Assembly (NCBI GenBank): GCA_025966315.1
Contig: JAOPUZ010000023.1
Location: 62,001-126,000 of the forward strand
Source of the DNA: Frankiales bacterium
Lineage (GTDB): Bacteria > Actinomycetota > Actinomycetes > Mycobacteriales > Jatrophihabitantaceae
Direction: 5' to 3'
DNA: 64,000 nucleotides
In this document: positions 56,910 to 64,000 of the stretch, piece by piece
Numbering within the stretch: position 1 is the first letter of the stretch
Layout: each line of letters begins with the position of its first letter
Translations under genes and position numbers: made by a program
Notes under the pieces: model-generated
Database searches by the model: none
Told to the model about the DNA's origin: nothing
Seen by the model: the letters and a program-made list of their open reading frames with translations, nothing else

Positions 56910-57629
56910 CTACGCAGGCGCGGTGCCCTCGTCGGCTGGGGCGTCTGAGCCGGCTGGGTCGACTGGGCCGACTGGGTCGACTGGGTCGAGCGAACCGGCT
57001 GGGTCGAGCGGGCCGAGCGCGGCCCGGCCATTGTCGGCGGTGGCCGCCATTCGCCGCAGCTGGTCGGCCAGCTCGGACAGCGTGCGGTCAGCGTAGCCGC
57101 GAGCGTCGGTACGCATTTGCCCGGCGTAGCCGCGTGCCTGACCGCGTTGTTCTACCGCGTACTCGTCGGCCTGCTCCCGGACCTGAGCCGCGTACCGCTC
57201 GGCCTCGGCCCGCAAGCGCGCGGACTCGGCCGTCGCCAGTTGGTGCACGGTGGCCGACGAGACCAGCTCGCCCTGTTCGGCCAGCGCCGCCTGCCGACCC
57301 TGGTGGGCTTCGGTACGAGCCGCCGTGATCAAGGCCTCGGATTCGGCCGTCGCCGCCGCCACCAGTTCCCCGGCCGTGGCGCGCGCCGATTCGGTCAACT
57401 CGGTGGCCTCCGCCTGCGCCGCCGCGACCAGCGTGTCGCGATCGGCCACCATCCGGCGGGCCGCGGCCATCTCTGGCGGCAACACTTCGCGCAGGGCGTC
57501 GAGCAGGTCGAGGGTTCGCTCCCGAGGTACGACGCAGGACGAGGACATCGGCACCGTCCGGGCCGTCTCCACCAGCTCGACCAGCTCGGTCAGGATCTCA
57601 TCGGCCCGGGCCAGGGTGTAGTCGGTCAT
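56910..57629 (-). CDS. DivIVA-like coiled-coil protein (Rv2927c type)
   Basis: A protein of 239 residues from ATG 57629. MTDYTLARADEILTELVELVETARTVPMSSSCVVPRERTLDLLDALREVLPPEM is the conserved N-terminal part of this actinobacterial family. A long Ala/Glu/Arg coiled coil follows (AEATELTESARATAGELVAAATAESEAL ... RLRAEAERYAAQVREQADEY). It resembles DivIVA/Wag31 and ATP-synthase b-like proteins and is thought to relate to polar growth or division. The end (PLDPAGSLDPVDPVGPVDP) comes from a 9-bp DNA array. Lies between coaD and DUF177-rpmF as in mycobacteria. Confidence 0.85.
   Translation of the reverse strand: MTDYTLARADEILTELVELVETARTVPMSSSCVVPRERTLDLLDALREVLPPEMAAARRMVADRDTLVAAAQAEATELTESARATAGELVAAATAESEALITAARTEAHQGRQAALAEQGELVSSATVHQLATAESARLRAEAERYAAQVREQADEYAVEQRGQARGYAGQMRTDARGYADRTLSELADQLRRMAATADNGRAALGPLDPAGSLDPVDPVGPVDPAGSDAPADEGTAPA
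56944..57013 (-). repeat. 9-bp coding tandem array (same unit as at 39511)
   Basis: Units of GGCTGGGTC, GACTGGGTC and GAGCGGGCC type repeat about eight times at the 3' end of the coiled-coil gene, encoding DPV/DPA/GP repeats. The identical 9-mer family occurs in noncoding DNA at 39511-39562. Confidence 0.85.
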
Positions 57630-57681
57630 CGCGAGCGGCACGTCCTCAATCAGGTCGGGTGGCTTGATGCAGCCGCGTCGA

Positions 57682-58191
57682 TCAGTCGTCGTCCTGGTGG
57701 CGCTCGGCAATGCGGGCGATCAGATGCTGATGCACCAACTCAGGCACCAGGCTGCTGACGTCTCCACCATAGGTCGCGATCTCTTTCACCAGGCTGGAGG
57801 CCAGGAAGCTGTACTCGGGGTTGGTCGGCATGAACATCGTGTCGATGCCGGTCAGCCCACGGTTCATCTGCGCCATCTTCAATTCGTAGTCGAAATCGCT
57901 GACGGCTCTGATGCCCTTGACGATGACCGGGATCGAGTTTCGCTGGCAGTAGTCCACCAGCAGCCCGTGGAACGAATCGATGCGCACGTTCGGATACTTA
58001 CTGGTCACCTCACGAAGCAACGAGAGTCGCTCCTCGACGGTGAACAGCGTGCTTTTGGTCTTGTTGACCAGCACCGCGACGACGACCTCGTCGTAGAGGT
58101 CGGCGGCCCGGCTGATGATGTCGAGGTGGCCGTTGGTCACCGGATCGAACGATCCCGGACACACCGCCCGGCGGATCTTCTCCTGAGCCAT
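57682..58191 (-). CDS. coaD: Phosphopantetheine adenylyltransferase
   Basis: A 169-residue enzyme of coenzyme A synthesis joining 4'-phosphopantetheine and ATP. ATG 58191 has AGGAGAAAGG upstream. CPGSFDPVTNGHLDIISRAADLYDEVVVAV carries the (H/T)xGH motif, GIRAVSDFDYELKMAQMNR the phosphopantetheine site, and PEYSFLASSLVKEIATYGGDVSSLVP the second nucleotide motif. 25 bases after rsmD. Confidence 0.96.
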   Translation of the reverse strand: MAQEKIRRAVCPGSFDPVTNGHLDIISRAADLYDEVVVAVLVNKTKSTLFTVEERLSLLREVTSKYPNVRIDSFHGLLVDYCQRNSIPVIVKGIRAVSDFDYELKMAQMNRGLTGIDTMFMPTNPEYSFLASSLVKEIATYGGDVSSLVPELVHQHLIARIAERHQDDD

Positions 58192-58216
58192 TGCGGCCTT
58201 TCTCCTGGTTGATGGG

Positions 58217-58771
58217 TCAGTCGCGGCGACCGTACCAAAGACGCGCCTCACCGTAGCGGCGCTCTTTCCATCCTGTGAGCTGATCCGGCCAATCCGGCTC
58301 CGGATCGCGCGAGGACCGCTCCACCACGACGAGGCCGTCCTCGGCCAGCAAACGATCGTCGGCCAGAGCCGACAGCAGCGCTGCCACCGCCGCTGCGTCG
58401 AGGTTGTACGGCGGATCGGCGAAGACCACGTCGAACGGTCCTTCCAGCCCCGCCGTGATCAGATACGACTCGGCCGTGATTCTGCGCACTGTCGCGCCGG
58501 GTATGCCGACGGCGGCGATGTTTGCGTCGATCACGGCAGCTGCGCCTCGATCGGATTCGACCAGCACCACCGCCTCGGCGCCCCGTGAGAGTGCTTCCAA
58601 ACCGACCGCGCCGGAACCGGCGAACAGATCCAGGAAACGCACCTCGGTCAGGTCGAGCTCCGAAGCCAAGGTGTTGAAGAGTCCTTCGCGAGCACGTTCG
58701 GACGTGGGCCGGGTTCGTTCGGGCGGTACGGCCAGGCGGCGTCCCCTGGCCTCGCCACCGATGATCCGCAT
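58217..58771 (-). CDS. rsmD: 16S rRNA (guanine966-N2)-methyltransferase
   Basis: A protein of 184 residues from ATG 58771. MRIIGGEARGRRLAVPPERTRPTSERAREGLFNTL opens the family; FLDLFAGSGAVGLEALSRGA is the SAM motif I and VVFADPPYNL the catalytic DPPY. Lies 42 bases after recG in the order recG-rsmD-coaD. Confidence 0.95.
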   Translation of the reverse strand: MRIIGGEARGRRLAVPPERTRPTSERAREGLFNTLASELDLTEVRFLDLFAGSGAVGLEALSRGAEAVVLVESDRGAAAVIDANIAAVGIPGATVRRITAESYLITAGLEGPFDVVFADPPYNLDAAAVAALLSALADDRLLAEDGLVVVERSSRDPEPDWPDQLTGWKERRYGEARLWYGRRD

Positions 58772-58813
58772 CACGGCGCTAGACCTTAGCGGGCGGCTGG
58801 GATCGGGCGGCAA

Positions 58814-61009
58814 TCAGGATTTCTGCAGAAACTCGGTGCGCTCGGAGTCGAGTGAGCTCCATAGGAACTCGCTGAGTTCTGGGTGCGCGCTCAGCGTCGG
58901 GTCGGCGTCGATGACTTGCTGGGCCTCGACCCGGGCGGTGCGGATCAGCTCCTCGTCGCCGAGCAAGGACAGCAGCTTCAGCTGGGACCGGCGACCCGAT
59001 TGGGCCGCACCCAGGACGTCGCCCTCCCGGCGCTGGCGCAGATCCAGCATGGCCAACTCGAATCCATCGCGGGTCGCGCTGACCTCCTGCAGGCGGACGA
59101 ACGACGGGTGCGCGATCGGCAGCCTGCTCACGAGCAGACACAAGCCCGCCAGCTCGCCTCGTCCGATCCGCCCACGAAGCTGGTGCAGCTGCGACACCCC
59201 GAACCGATCGGCGTCCAGCACCACCATCATCGACGCATTGGCCACGTTGACGCCCACTTCGATGACCGTGGTGGCCACCAGCACCTGACAGTCGCCGTCG
59301 ACGAAGGCCTGCATCACCCGGGTCTTTTCCTCGGCCGGCAGCCGACCGTGCATCACGCCGAGGCGGACGTGCGCCAGCGGGCCGGCCGCCAATTCGGCCG
59401 CGGTGTTGAGCACCGACACCGTCTGCCCGGCCGTCTCGTCGTCGACCGCGCCACCGTCTCCGGCGAGTCCGTCGGTGTCGTCGCCCGCACCGTCGCCGAT
59501 CCGCGGGCAGACCACGTACACCTGGTACCCCTGCGCCACCTCCTCGGCGATCCGACTCCACACCCGGTCCATCCACTCCGGTTTCTCGGCCGCCGGCACG
59601 ACCTGGGTTTTCACTTCCTTGCGACCGGACGGAAGTTCGCGCAGCTCGGACGTCTCCAGGTCGCCGAAGACGGTCATCGCCACGGTGCGCGGGATCGGGG
59701 TGGCCGTCATGACCAGCAAGTGCGGCGGCGCCACGGCTTTGCCGCGCAGGGCGTCGCGCTGCTCGACTCCGAACCGGTGCTGCTCGTCGACCACGACCAG
59801 GCCCAGGTCGGCGAATTGCACGTTGTCCTGCAGTAGCGCGTGCGTGCCCACGACGATGCCGGCCGCGCCCGAGGCGATGTCGAGCAACGCCGCCCGTCGA
59901 GCCGCGGTGGACATCGAGCCGGTCAGCAGCACGACCGCGGTGCCCTGCTCGGCCCCGCCGAGTTGATTGGCATGGGCCAGCGAGCCCAGTAGTTCGGTGA
60001 TGGTGGCCAGGTGCTGGGTCGCCAGCACTTCAGTCGGCGCCAACAGCGCGGCCTGGCCGCCGGCGTCCACCACCTGGAGCATGGCGCGCAACGCGACCAC
60101 GGTCTTGCCCGAGCCGACCTCGCCCTGCAACAGCCGCTGCATCGGGTGCTCGGCGGCCAGCTCACGAGCGATCTCATCGGCGATCACCGCCTGCTCGCCG
60201 GTGAAGGTGAACGGCAACCGCTCGCCGAAGGCGTCGACCAGGCCCCCAGCGCGCGGCGGCCGGGCGATGGCCGGATTGGCGGCGTTGGCGTGCCGGCGCT
60301 GGGCCAGCACGAGCTGCACCCCGAAGGCCTCGTCGAAGGCCAACCGGTTCCGGGCCTGCTGCCGCTCGGCCCGATCAGCCGGTCGGTGGATCTGCCGGAT
60401 CGCGCGGTCCACGTCGAGGAGCCCGACGCGGGCGCGAAGTTCGAACGGCAACGGGTCGGCCACCTCGTCGAGCTGGTCGAGCACTAACCGGACACATTTG
60501 GCCACGGTCCAACTCGGTATCCCGCTGGCGGCCGGATAGACCGGGATGAGGGCGCCGGCGAAGTCGTCGGCCCGAAGTTCGTTCTCGCCGTCTCCGTCGC
60601 CATCATCGAGCAGGATGTAGTCAGGCTGATTCAGTTGCAGCTTGGTCCGGAATCGGGTCACCTTGCCCGAGAAGAACCCGCGCCGGCCCGGCCGCAGCTC
60701 CTTTTCCCGCCAGGGCTGATTGAAGAAACTCAGCGTGGCCTGCCGACCGCCGGCGCTGATTACGACCTCGAGCAGATTCAGTTTGCGACCGGGGATGCGC
60801 CGGGATTTCGCCGAGCTGACCTCGGCCTGCACGGTGACCTCGTCGCCTTCGACGAGCTGGGACAGGTCGGTGAGCTCGCCCCGTTCAGCGAAACGTCTCG
60901 GGTAGTGGTGCAACAGGTCGGCGACGGTGACCAGCGCCAATCCTTTGTCCAGGGAATTCGCGGTCCGGCCACCGAGCACGTCGCGCAGCAGCGTGTCCAT
61001 CGTCGCCAC
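58814..61009 (-). CDS. recG: ATP-dependent DNA helicase RecG
   Basis: A 731-residue fork-reversal helicase. N-terminal wedge (OB) domain: TVQAEVSSAKSRRIPGRKLNLLEVVISAG. Helicase motifs: Walker A LLQGEVGSGKTVVALRAML, VVDEQHRFGVEQRDAL (DEQH with the RFG hook), MTATPIPRT, and motif VI LHQLRGRIGRGELAGLCLL. An acidic insertion GDGAGDDTDGLAGDGGAVDDETAG sits in the second RecA domain. Start GTG 61009 or ATG 61000. 3 bases after the DAK2 gene. Confidence 0.96.
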   Translation of the reverse strand: MATMDTLLRDVLGGRTANSLDKGLALVTVADLLHHYPRRFAERGELTDLSQLVEGDEVTVQAEVSSAKSRRIPGRKLNLLEVVISAGGRQATLSFFNQPWREKELRPGRRGFFSGKVTRFRTKLQLNQPDYILLDDGDGDGENELRADDFAGALIPVYPAASGIPSWTVAKCVRLVLDQLDEVADPLPFELRARVGLLDVDRAIRQIHRPADRAERQQARNRLAFDEAFGVQLVLAQRRHANAANPAIARPPRAGGLVDAFGERLPFTFTGEQAVIADEIARELAAEHPMQRLLQGEVGSGKTVVALRAMLQVVDAGGQAALLAPTEVLATQHLATITELLGSLAHANQLGGAEQGTAVVLLTGSMSTAARRAALLDIASGAAGIVVGTHALLQDNVQFADLGLVVVDEQHRFGVEQRDALRGKAVAPPHLLVMTATPIPRTVAMTVFGDLETSELRELPSGRKEVKTQVVPAAEKPEWMDRVWSRIAEEVAQGYQVYVVCPRIGDGAGDDTDGLAGDGGAVDDETAGQTVSVLNTAAELAAGPLAHVRLGVMHGRLPAEEKTRVMQAFVDGDCQVLVATTVIEVGVNVANASMMVVLDADRFGVSQLHQLRGRIGRGELAGLCLLVSRLPIAHPSFVRLQEVSATRDGFELAMLDLRQRREGDVLGAAQSGRRSQLKLLSLLGDEELIRTARVEAQQVIDADPTLSAHPELSEFLWSSLDSERTEFLQKS

Positions 61010-61012
61010 GGG

Positions 61013-62644
61013 CTACTCCACGCCGATCAGCAGCGGGAAGTTCGGTTGGCCACCCAGGAAGCGGTTGATCTCGACCAGCGGGTGGTTCGAGCGGACGAAA
61101 GCCGCCACGACATCCGCGGCGGCACCGGCGGCGTCCCCGCTGCCGGCCAGCACGGTGACGAGCTCGCCGCCGGCGGCAATCAGCCGGGACACCAGTGAGC
61201 AGCCCATAGCGCTGATGTCGGATCCGATCTCGACGACCTCACCGTCGATGAGCCCCAGCACATCACCGGCCTGGCACCGGCCGGCGTAGGTGATGGACTC
61301 GCGGACCGCCACCGTCACCTCGGCGAATCGGGTCCCGGCCGCCGCCTCGGCCATGGCGATCACGTCGTCGTCAAAGCGGCGAGCCGGATCGTGGACAGCG
61401 ACCGCGGCCAGGCCCTGCACCGCGGACCTGGTCGGGATCACCGCGACCTCGACGCCGCGGGACCGGGCCTCGGCCGCCGCCAGCTGGGCCACCGCCAGCA
61501 CCGCCCCGGCGTTGGGCAGCAGGATCACCCGGACGGCATCGGTCGCCAGTACCGCGTCGAGCACTTCGATGGTGGACGGGTTGTCGGCGGGACCGCCTTC
61601 GACCACGGCGACCTGCTCGGCGCGGAACAGCTCGATCAGCCCGGCGCCGGGGGCAATGGCCACGATCCTGGTGCCGAGCCGCGTGCCGGCGGTTTCGAGC
61701 GGTCCGGTTCGATCGGCCAGCCGGCTGACCCGCACCTGTTCCGGACGTCCCGCGACCAGCCCGAGCTCGATGGCCGCGCCGATGTCCTCGGTGTGCACGT
61801 GCACGCTGAACTGACCGTCTCCGGTGCCCGCCACGACGATCGAGGTGCCGATGTGCCCGAGCTCGGCCCGGACCCGCGCGGCCCCGACATCATCGGTCTG
61901 CAGCAGGTATTGCACTTCGTAGCCACCGTCGGCCTGAGCGGCGTGACCACGTTCGTCGGAGGCTCCGGAATGCTCGTGCCGCCCGGCCTCCGCAACATGG
62001 CCGGCGCCGGCTCGCGCCACCCCGGTCACCACCAGGGCCAGCGATTCCAGCACCACAACCAGGCCGCGGCCACCGGCGTCCACCACCCCGGCACGGGCCA
62101 ACACGTCAAGCTGTCCGGTGGTACGGCGCAGCGCCAGATCCGCGCCAGTCAAGGCCGCCAGCACCGTTTCCGACAATCGCTGCTGGGGATCCGTGCCCGA
62201 GGCATCGTGAGCCGAGGCGGCCTCCGCGGCGGCGCGCAGCACGGACAGGATGGTGCCTTCGACCGGCTCGGCCACCGCCTCGTAAGCCGCTGAGGTGGCC
62301 CGCTGCAACCCGTCGACGAGATGGGCCGACCCGCCCGCGTCCACCCCGGCAAAACCCTCGGCCAGCCCGCGCAACACCTGCGAGAGGATGACGCCGGAAT
62401 TGCCGCGGGCGCCGAGCAGCGCGCCGCGAGCCATGATGCGTAACACCGATCCCGCCCCGGTCGACTCGTCGGCGGCGACCGCGTCGGCTGCGCAGCGCAG
62501 CGTCGAAGCCAGGTTCGTACCGGTGTCGCCGTCCGGAATCGGGAAGACGTTCAACGCGTCGATCTCACTCTGGCAGCGCACCATCGCCGTCGTCGCGTCC
62601 GAACACCAGCGGCGTACCGCGGCGGCGTCCAGCAGCGCTTGCAT
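61013..62644 (-). CDS. DAK2-domain protein, FakA-like (dihydroxyacetone/fatty-acid kinase type)
   Basis: A 543-residue protein from ATG 62644, with AGGAGG upstream. The DAK2/DhaL ATP-binding domain (DALNVFPIPDGDTGTNLASTLR, GARGNSGVILSQVLRGLAE) is followed by the middle and C-terminal DegV-like regions of FakA/YloV (EVQYLLQTDD, DNPSTIEVLDAVLATDAVRVILLPNAG). In firmicutes FakA phosphorylates exogenous fatty acids with FakB. Here the substrate is inferred only. The gene pair DAK2-recG is widely conserved next to rpmB. Confidence 0.9.
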   Translation of the reverse strand: MQALLDAAAVRRWCSDATTAMVRCQSEIDALNVFPIPDGDTGTNLASTLRCAADAVAADESTGAGSVLRIMARGALLGARGNSGVILSQVLRGLAEGFAGVDAGGSAHLVDGLQRATSAAYEAVAEPVEGTILSVLRAAAEAASAHDASGTDPQQRLSETVLAALTGADLALRRTTGQLDVLARAGVVDAGGRGLVVVLESLALVVTGVARAGAGHVAEAGRHEHSGASDERGHAAQADGGYEVQYLLQTDDVGAARVRAELGHIGTSIVVAGTGDGQFSVHVHTEDIGAAIELGLVAGRPEQVRVSRLADRTGPLETAGTRLGTRIVAIAPGAGLIELFRAEQVAVVEGGPADNPSTIEVLDAVLATDAVRVILLPNAGAVLAVAQLAAAEARSRGVEVAVIPTRSAVQGLAAVAVHDPARRFDDDVIAMAEAAAGTRFAEVTVAVRESITYAGRCQAGDVLGLIDGEVVEIGSDISAMGCSLVSRLIAAGGELVTVLAGSGDAAGAAADVVAAFVRSNHPLVEINRFLGGQPNFPLLIGVE

Positions 62645-62784
62645 TGGTGGCCTCCTGCCGGTACCGAGCTGGTGCGTGGCGTATCAGGACCCGTCAGTTG
62701 CTCGTCTGGACCCATCCGGTGCTCGCCGGATTCGCGGAATGAAACACTACTGGCCGTCAGCGTCAGGCTACGGCTGTTCCGGTT

Positions 62785-62813
62785 TTGAGCCAGGCTGCCC
62801 GCCTGGCTACACT
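62785..62813 (+). promoter_or_regulatory. rpmB promoter with inverted repeat in the spacer
   Basis: TTGAGC (-35, 62785-62790) and TACACT (-10, 62808-62813) are separated by 17 bases. Most of that spacer is GCCAGGC-TGCCC-GCCTGGC (62789-62807), a perfect 7-bp inverted repeat. Transcription would start near 62820 and give a leader of about 110 bases before the rpmB GTG. Confidence 0.7.
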
Positions 62814-62931
62814 GGGCGGGTTGTTCAGTGGATGCCGGCGACCAGCTAGCATCGGTCAGCACGCACGGCCGCTGGACGATCCTCATATCCGGCCCGCGCC
62901 GGCACATCGTTACCTGAAGAAGGAGTCCATT

Positions 62932-63123
62932 GTGGCCAGCCACTGCGACGTCTGCGGCAAAGGGCCCGGCTTCGGCATGTCCGTCTCGCACTCCCACCGA
63001 CGTACGCACCGCCGCTGGAACCCGAACGTGCAGACGGTCCGCGCCCTGGTAGCGCCCGGCACCCGCCGCCGCGTGACCGTGTGCACATCCTGCCTGAAAG
63101 CCGGCAAGGTCACCCGCGCCTAA
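62932..63123 (+). CDS. rpmB: 50S ribosomal protein L28 (zinc, C+ form)
   Basis: A protein of 63 residues from GTG 62932, with AAGGAG 7 bases upstream. MASHCDVCGKGPGFGMSVSHSHRRTHRRWNPNVQ is typical of L28; CDVC near residue 5 and CTSC near residue 51 make the zinc site. It is divergent from the DAK2-recG-rsmD-coaD operon and convergent with thiL. Confidence 0.96.
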   Translation: MASHCDVCGKGPGFGMSVSHSHRRTHRRWNPNVQTVRALVAPGTRRRVTVCTSCLKAGKVTRA

Positions 63124-63173
63124 GCATTGAGCGAGCTAGCAGCTCTAGGCAGCTAGCCGCGATCCAGCTCGAA

Positions 63174-63217
63174 ATACGCCGAAGGCCGAGTCCACCCGGA
63201 CTCGGCCTTCGGCGTAT
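63174..63217. terminator. Bidirectional terminator between rpmB and thiL
   Basis: A perfect 20-bp stem, ATACGCCGAAGGCCGAGTCC at 63174-63193 and its complement at 63198-63217, closes on a 4-base loop ACCC. It is the longest perfect palindrome I noticed in the window. It lies between two convergent genes and is symmetrical, so it can serve both. T-runs are short. Confidence 0.9.
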
Positions 63218-63229
63218 CAGCTCCGCGTA

Positions 63230-64000
63230 TCAGCGGAAATGCTCGTGGCCACCGTCCGGCCAGCGCACACCGTCGACGCGCACGCCGGAACCGGAGTTGA
63301 CCATCCCGATAGGCGTCCACTCTGACGGCAGGGACGCGAAGTTCGGAAAGGTCGCCACCAGGGCGTAGTCGTCACCGCCGGTCAGGATCCAGCTCATCGG
63401 GTCGACGTTGAGCGCCGAGCCGACGTCGCGCAGCTTCGGCGGGGCGATCAGGGCCGCCGCCCGGATATCGATCCGTACCTCGCTGGCCTCGGCGATATGG
63501 CCCACATCCGCGATCAGCCCGTCCGAAACGTCGGTCATCGCGGTGGCGCCGAGTGCGGCGGCGCGTGGACCCTGGGCGTACGGCGGTTCAGGACGACGAT
63601 GCGCATTGACCACCTGTACCGGCGAGCGAAACCCGCGCGCGAGCGTGGCGAAACCGGCGGCGGCCCAACCCAGCCGTCCGCTCACCGCCAGCACATCACC
63701 GGAACGCGCCCCGGACAACAGCACCGGGTCCCGCCCCTGCAGGTCGCCGAAGGCGGTCACGCCGAGGATGATCAGGTCGGCCGCACTGACATCGCCGCCC
63801 ACCACGACCGCGCCCACCTCGGCGCATTCCTCGGCGAAGCCGGCCACCAGCCCGTCGACCCAGCTGACCTCGAGTTCGGGCGGCAGGCCAAGGGCAACCA
63901 GCAACGAGCTCGGCTGCGCGCCCATCGCCACGATGTCGGCGAAATTGCGTGCCGCGGCCTTACGCCCGATGTCGTGAGCGGTCGACCAGTCCCGGCGGAA
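63230..64000 (-). CDS. thiL: Thiamine-monophosphate kinase (N-terminus outside window)
   Basis: About 256 C-terminal residues, open to the window edge. FRRDWSTAHDIGRKAAARNFADIVAMGAQPSSLLVALGLP, VGGDVSAADLIILGVTAFGD, TAMTDVSDGLIADVGHIAEAS and WILTGGDDYALVATFP are ThiL motifs. The enzyme phosphorylates TMP to the cofactor TPP. A GTG-led start at 63931 would lose the ATP-binding Asp region, so the true start lies beyond 64000. Confidence 0.94.
   Translation of the reverse strand, partial: FRRDWSTAHDIGRKAAARNFADIVAMGAQPSSLLVALGLPPELEVSWVDGLVAGFAEECAEVGAVVVGGDVSAADLIILGVTAFGDLQGRDPVLLSGARSGDVLAVSGRLGWAAAGFATLARGFRSPVQVVNAHRRPEPPYAQGPRAAALGATAMTDVSDGLIADVGHIAEASEVRIDIRAAALIAPPKLRDVGSALNVDPMSWILTGGDDYALVATFPNFASLPSEWTPIGMVNSGSGVRVDGVRWPDGGHEHFR

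Overview
This window is from the chromosome of a high-GC actinobacterium. Evidence is the gene order (rplS, lepB, rnhB, DUF2469, yraN, comM, dprA, xerC, M23 peptidase, rpsB, tsf, pyrH, frr, cdsA, rlmN), the DUF2469 protein, an IdeR-type iron box, a 13E12-family HNH gene, many GTG/TTG starts and many 1-4 base start/stop overlaps. The genus cannot be named from sequence alone. No tRNA, rRNA, CRISPR array or insertion sequence was recognised. Most genes lie on the minus strand.

Layout. 1-2.8 kb (+): the 3' end of alanine dehydrogenase, an FAD amine oxidoreductase that seems to start at ATA, a PNPOx-like protein, and an iron-box-controlled DUF2470-like protein. 2.8-8.6 kb (-): rlmN, cdsA, frr, pyrH, tsf, rpsB. 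8.9-12.2 kb: a large LuxR-type ATPase regulator with a short ORF in front. 12.6-23.8 kb: M23 peptidase, then xerC, dprA, comM, yraN, DUF2469, rnhB, two Nudix genes, lepB, rplS, trmD, rimM, khpA, rpsP. 24-32.3 kb is accessory: subtilisin-like surface protease, MFS transporter, amidohydrolase, a 13E12 HNH gene with a duplicated upstream stub, and a MarR gene followed by a GNAT remnant. ffh follows.

34-40.2 kb is a second accessory block: SDR dehydrogenase, amidase, GntR/UTRA regulator, solute-binding lipoprotein, and a broken second amidase. The amidase and regulator promoters share a spaced sequence element. Next come the nitrogen genes amt-glnB-glnD, then pepN and a VOC protein. From 47 kb the housekeeping run resumes: ftsY, an L,D-transpeptidase, smc, acyP, mutM, rnc, rpmF, a DUF177 protein, a DivIVA-like coiled coil, coaD, rsmD, recG, a DAK2/FakA-like protein, divergent rpmB, and partial thiL.

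How they work together: the conserved parts supply translation (S2, EF-Ts, RRF, S16, L19, L28, L32, RimM, TrmD, RlmN, RsmD), protein export (Ffh, FtsY, LepB), DNA uptake, repair and segregation (DprA, ComM, XerC, RecG, MutM, SMC) and nitrogen sensing (Amt/GlnB/GlnD). A striking genome habit is the presence of many short tandem arrays, both in the non-conserved tails or linkers of proteins and in intergenic DNA. The two accessory blocks carry clear scars of deletion, including gene stubs and duplicated promoters.
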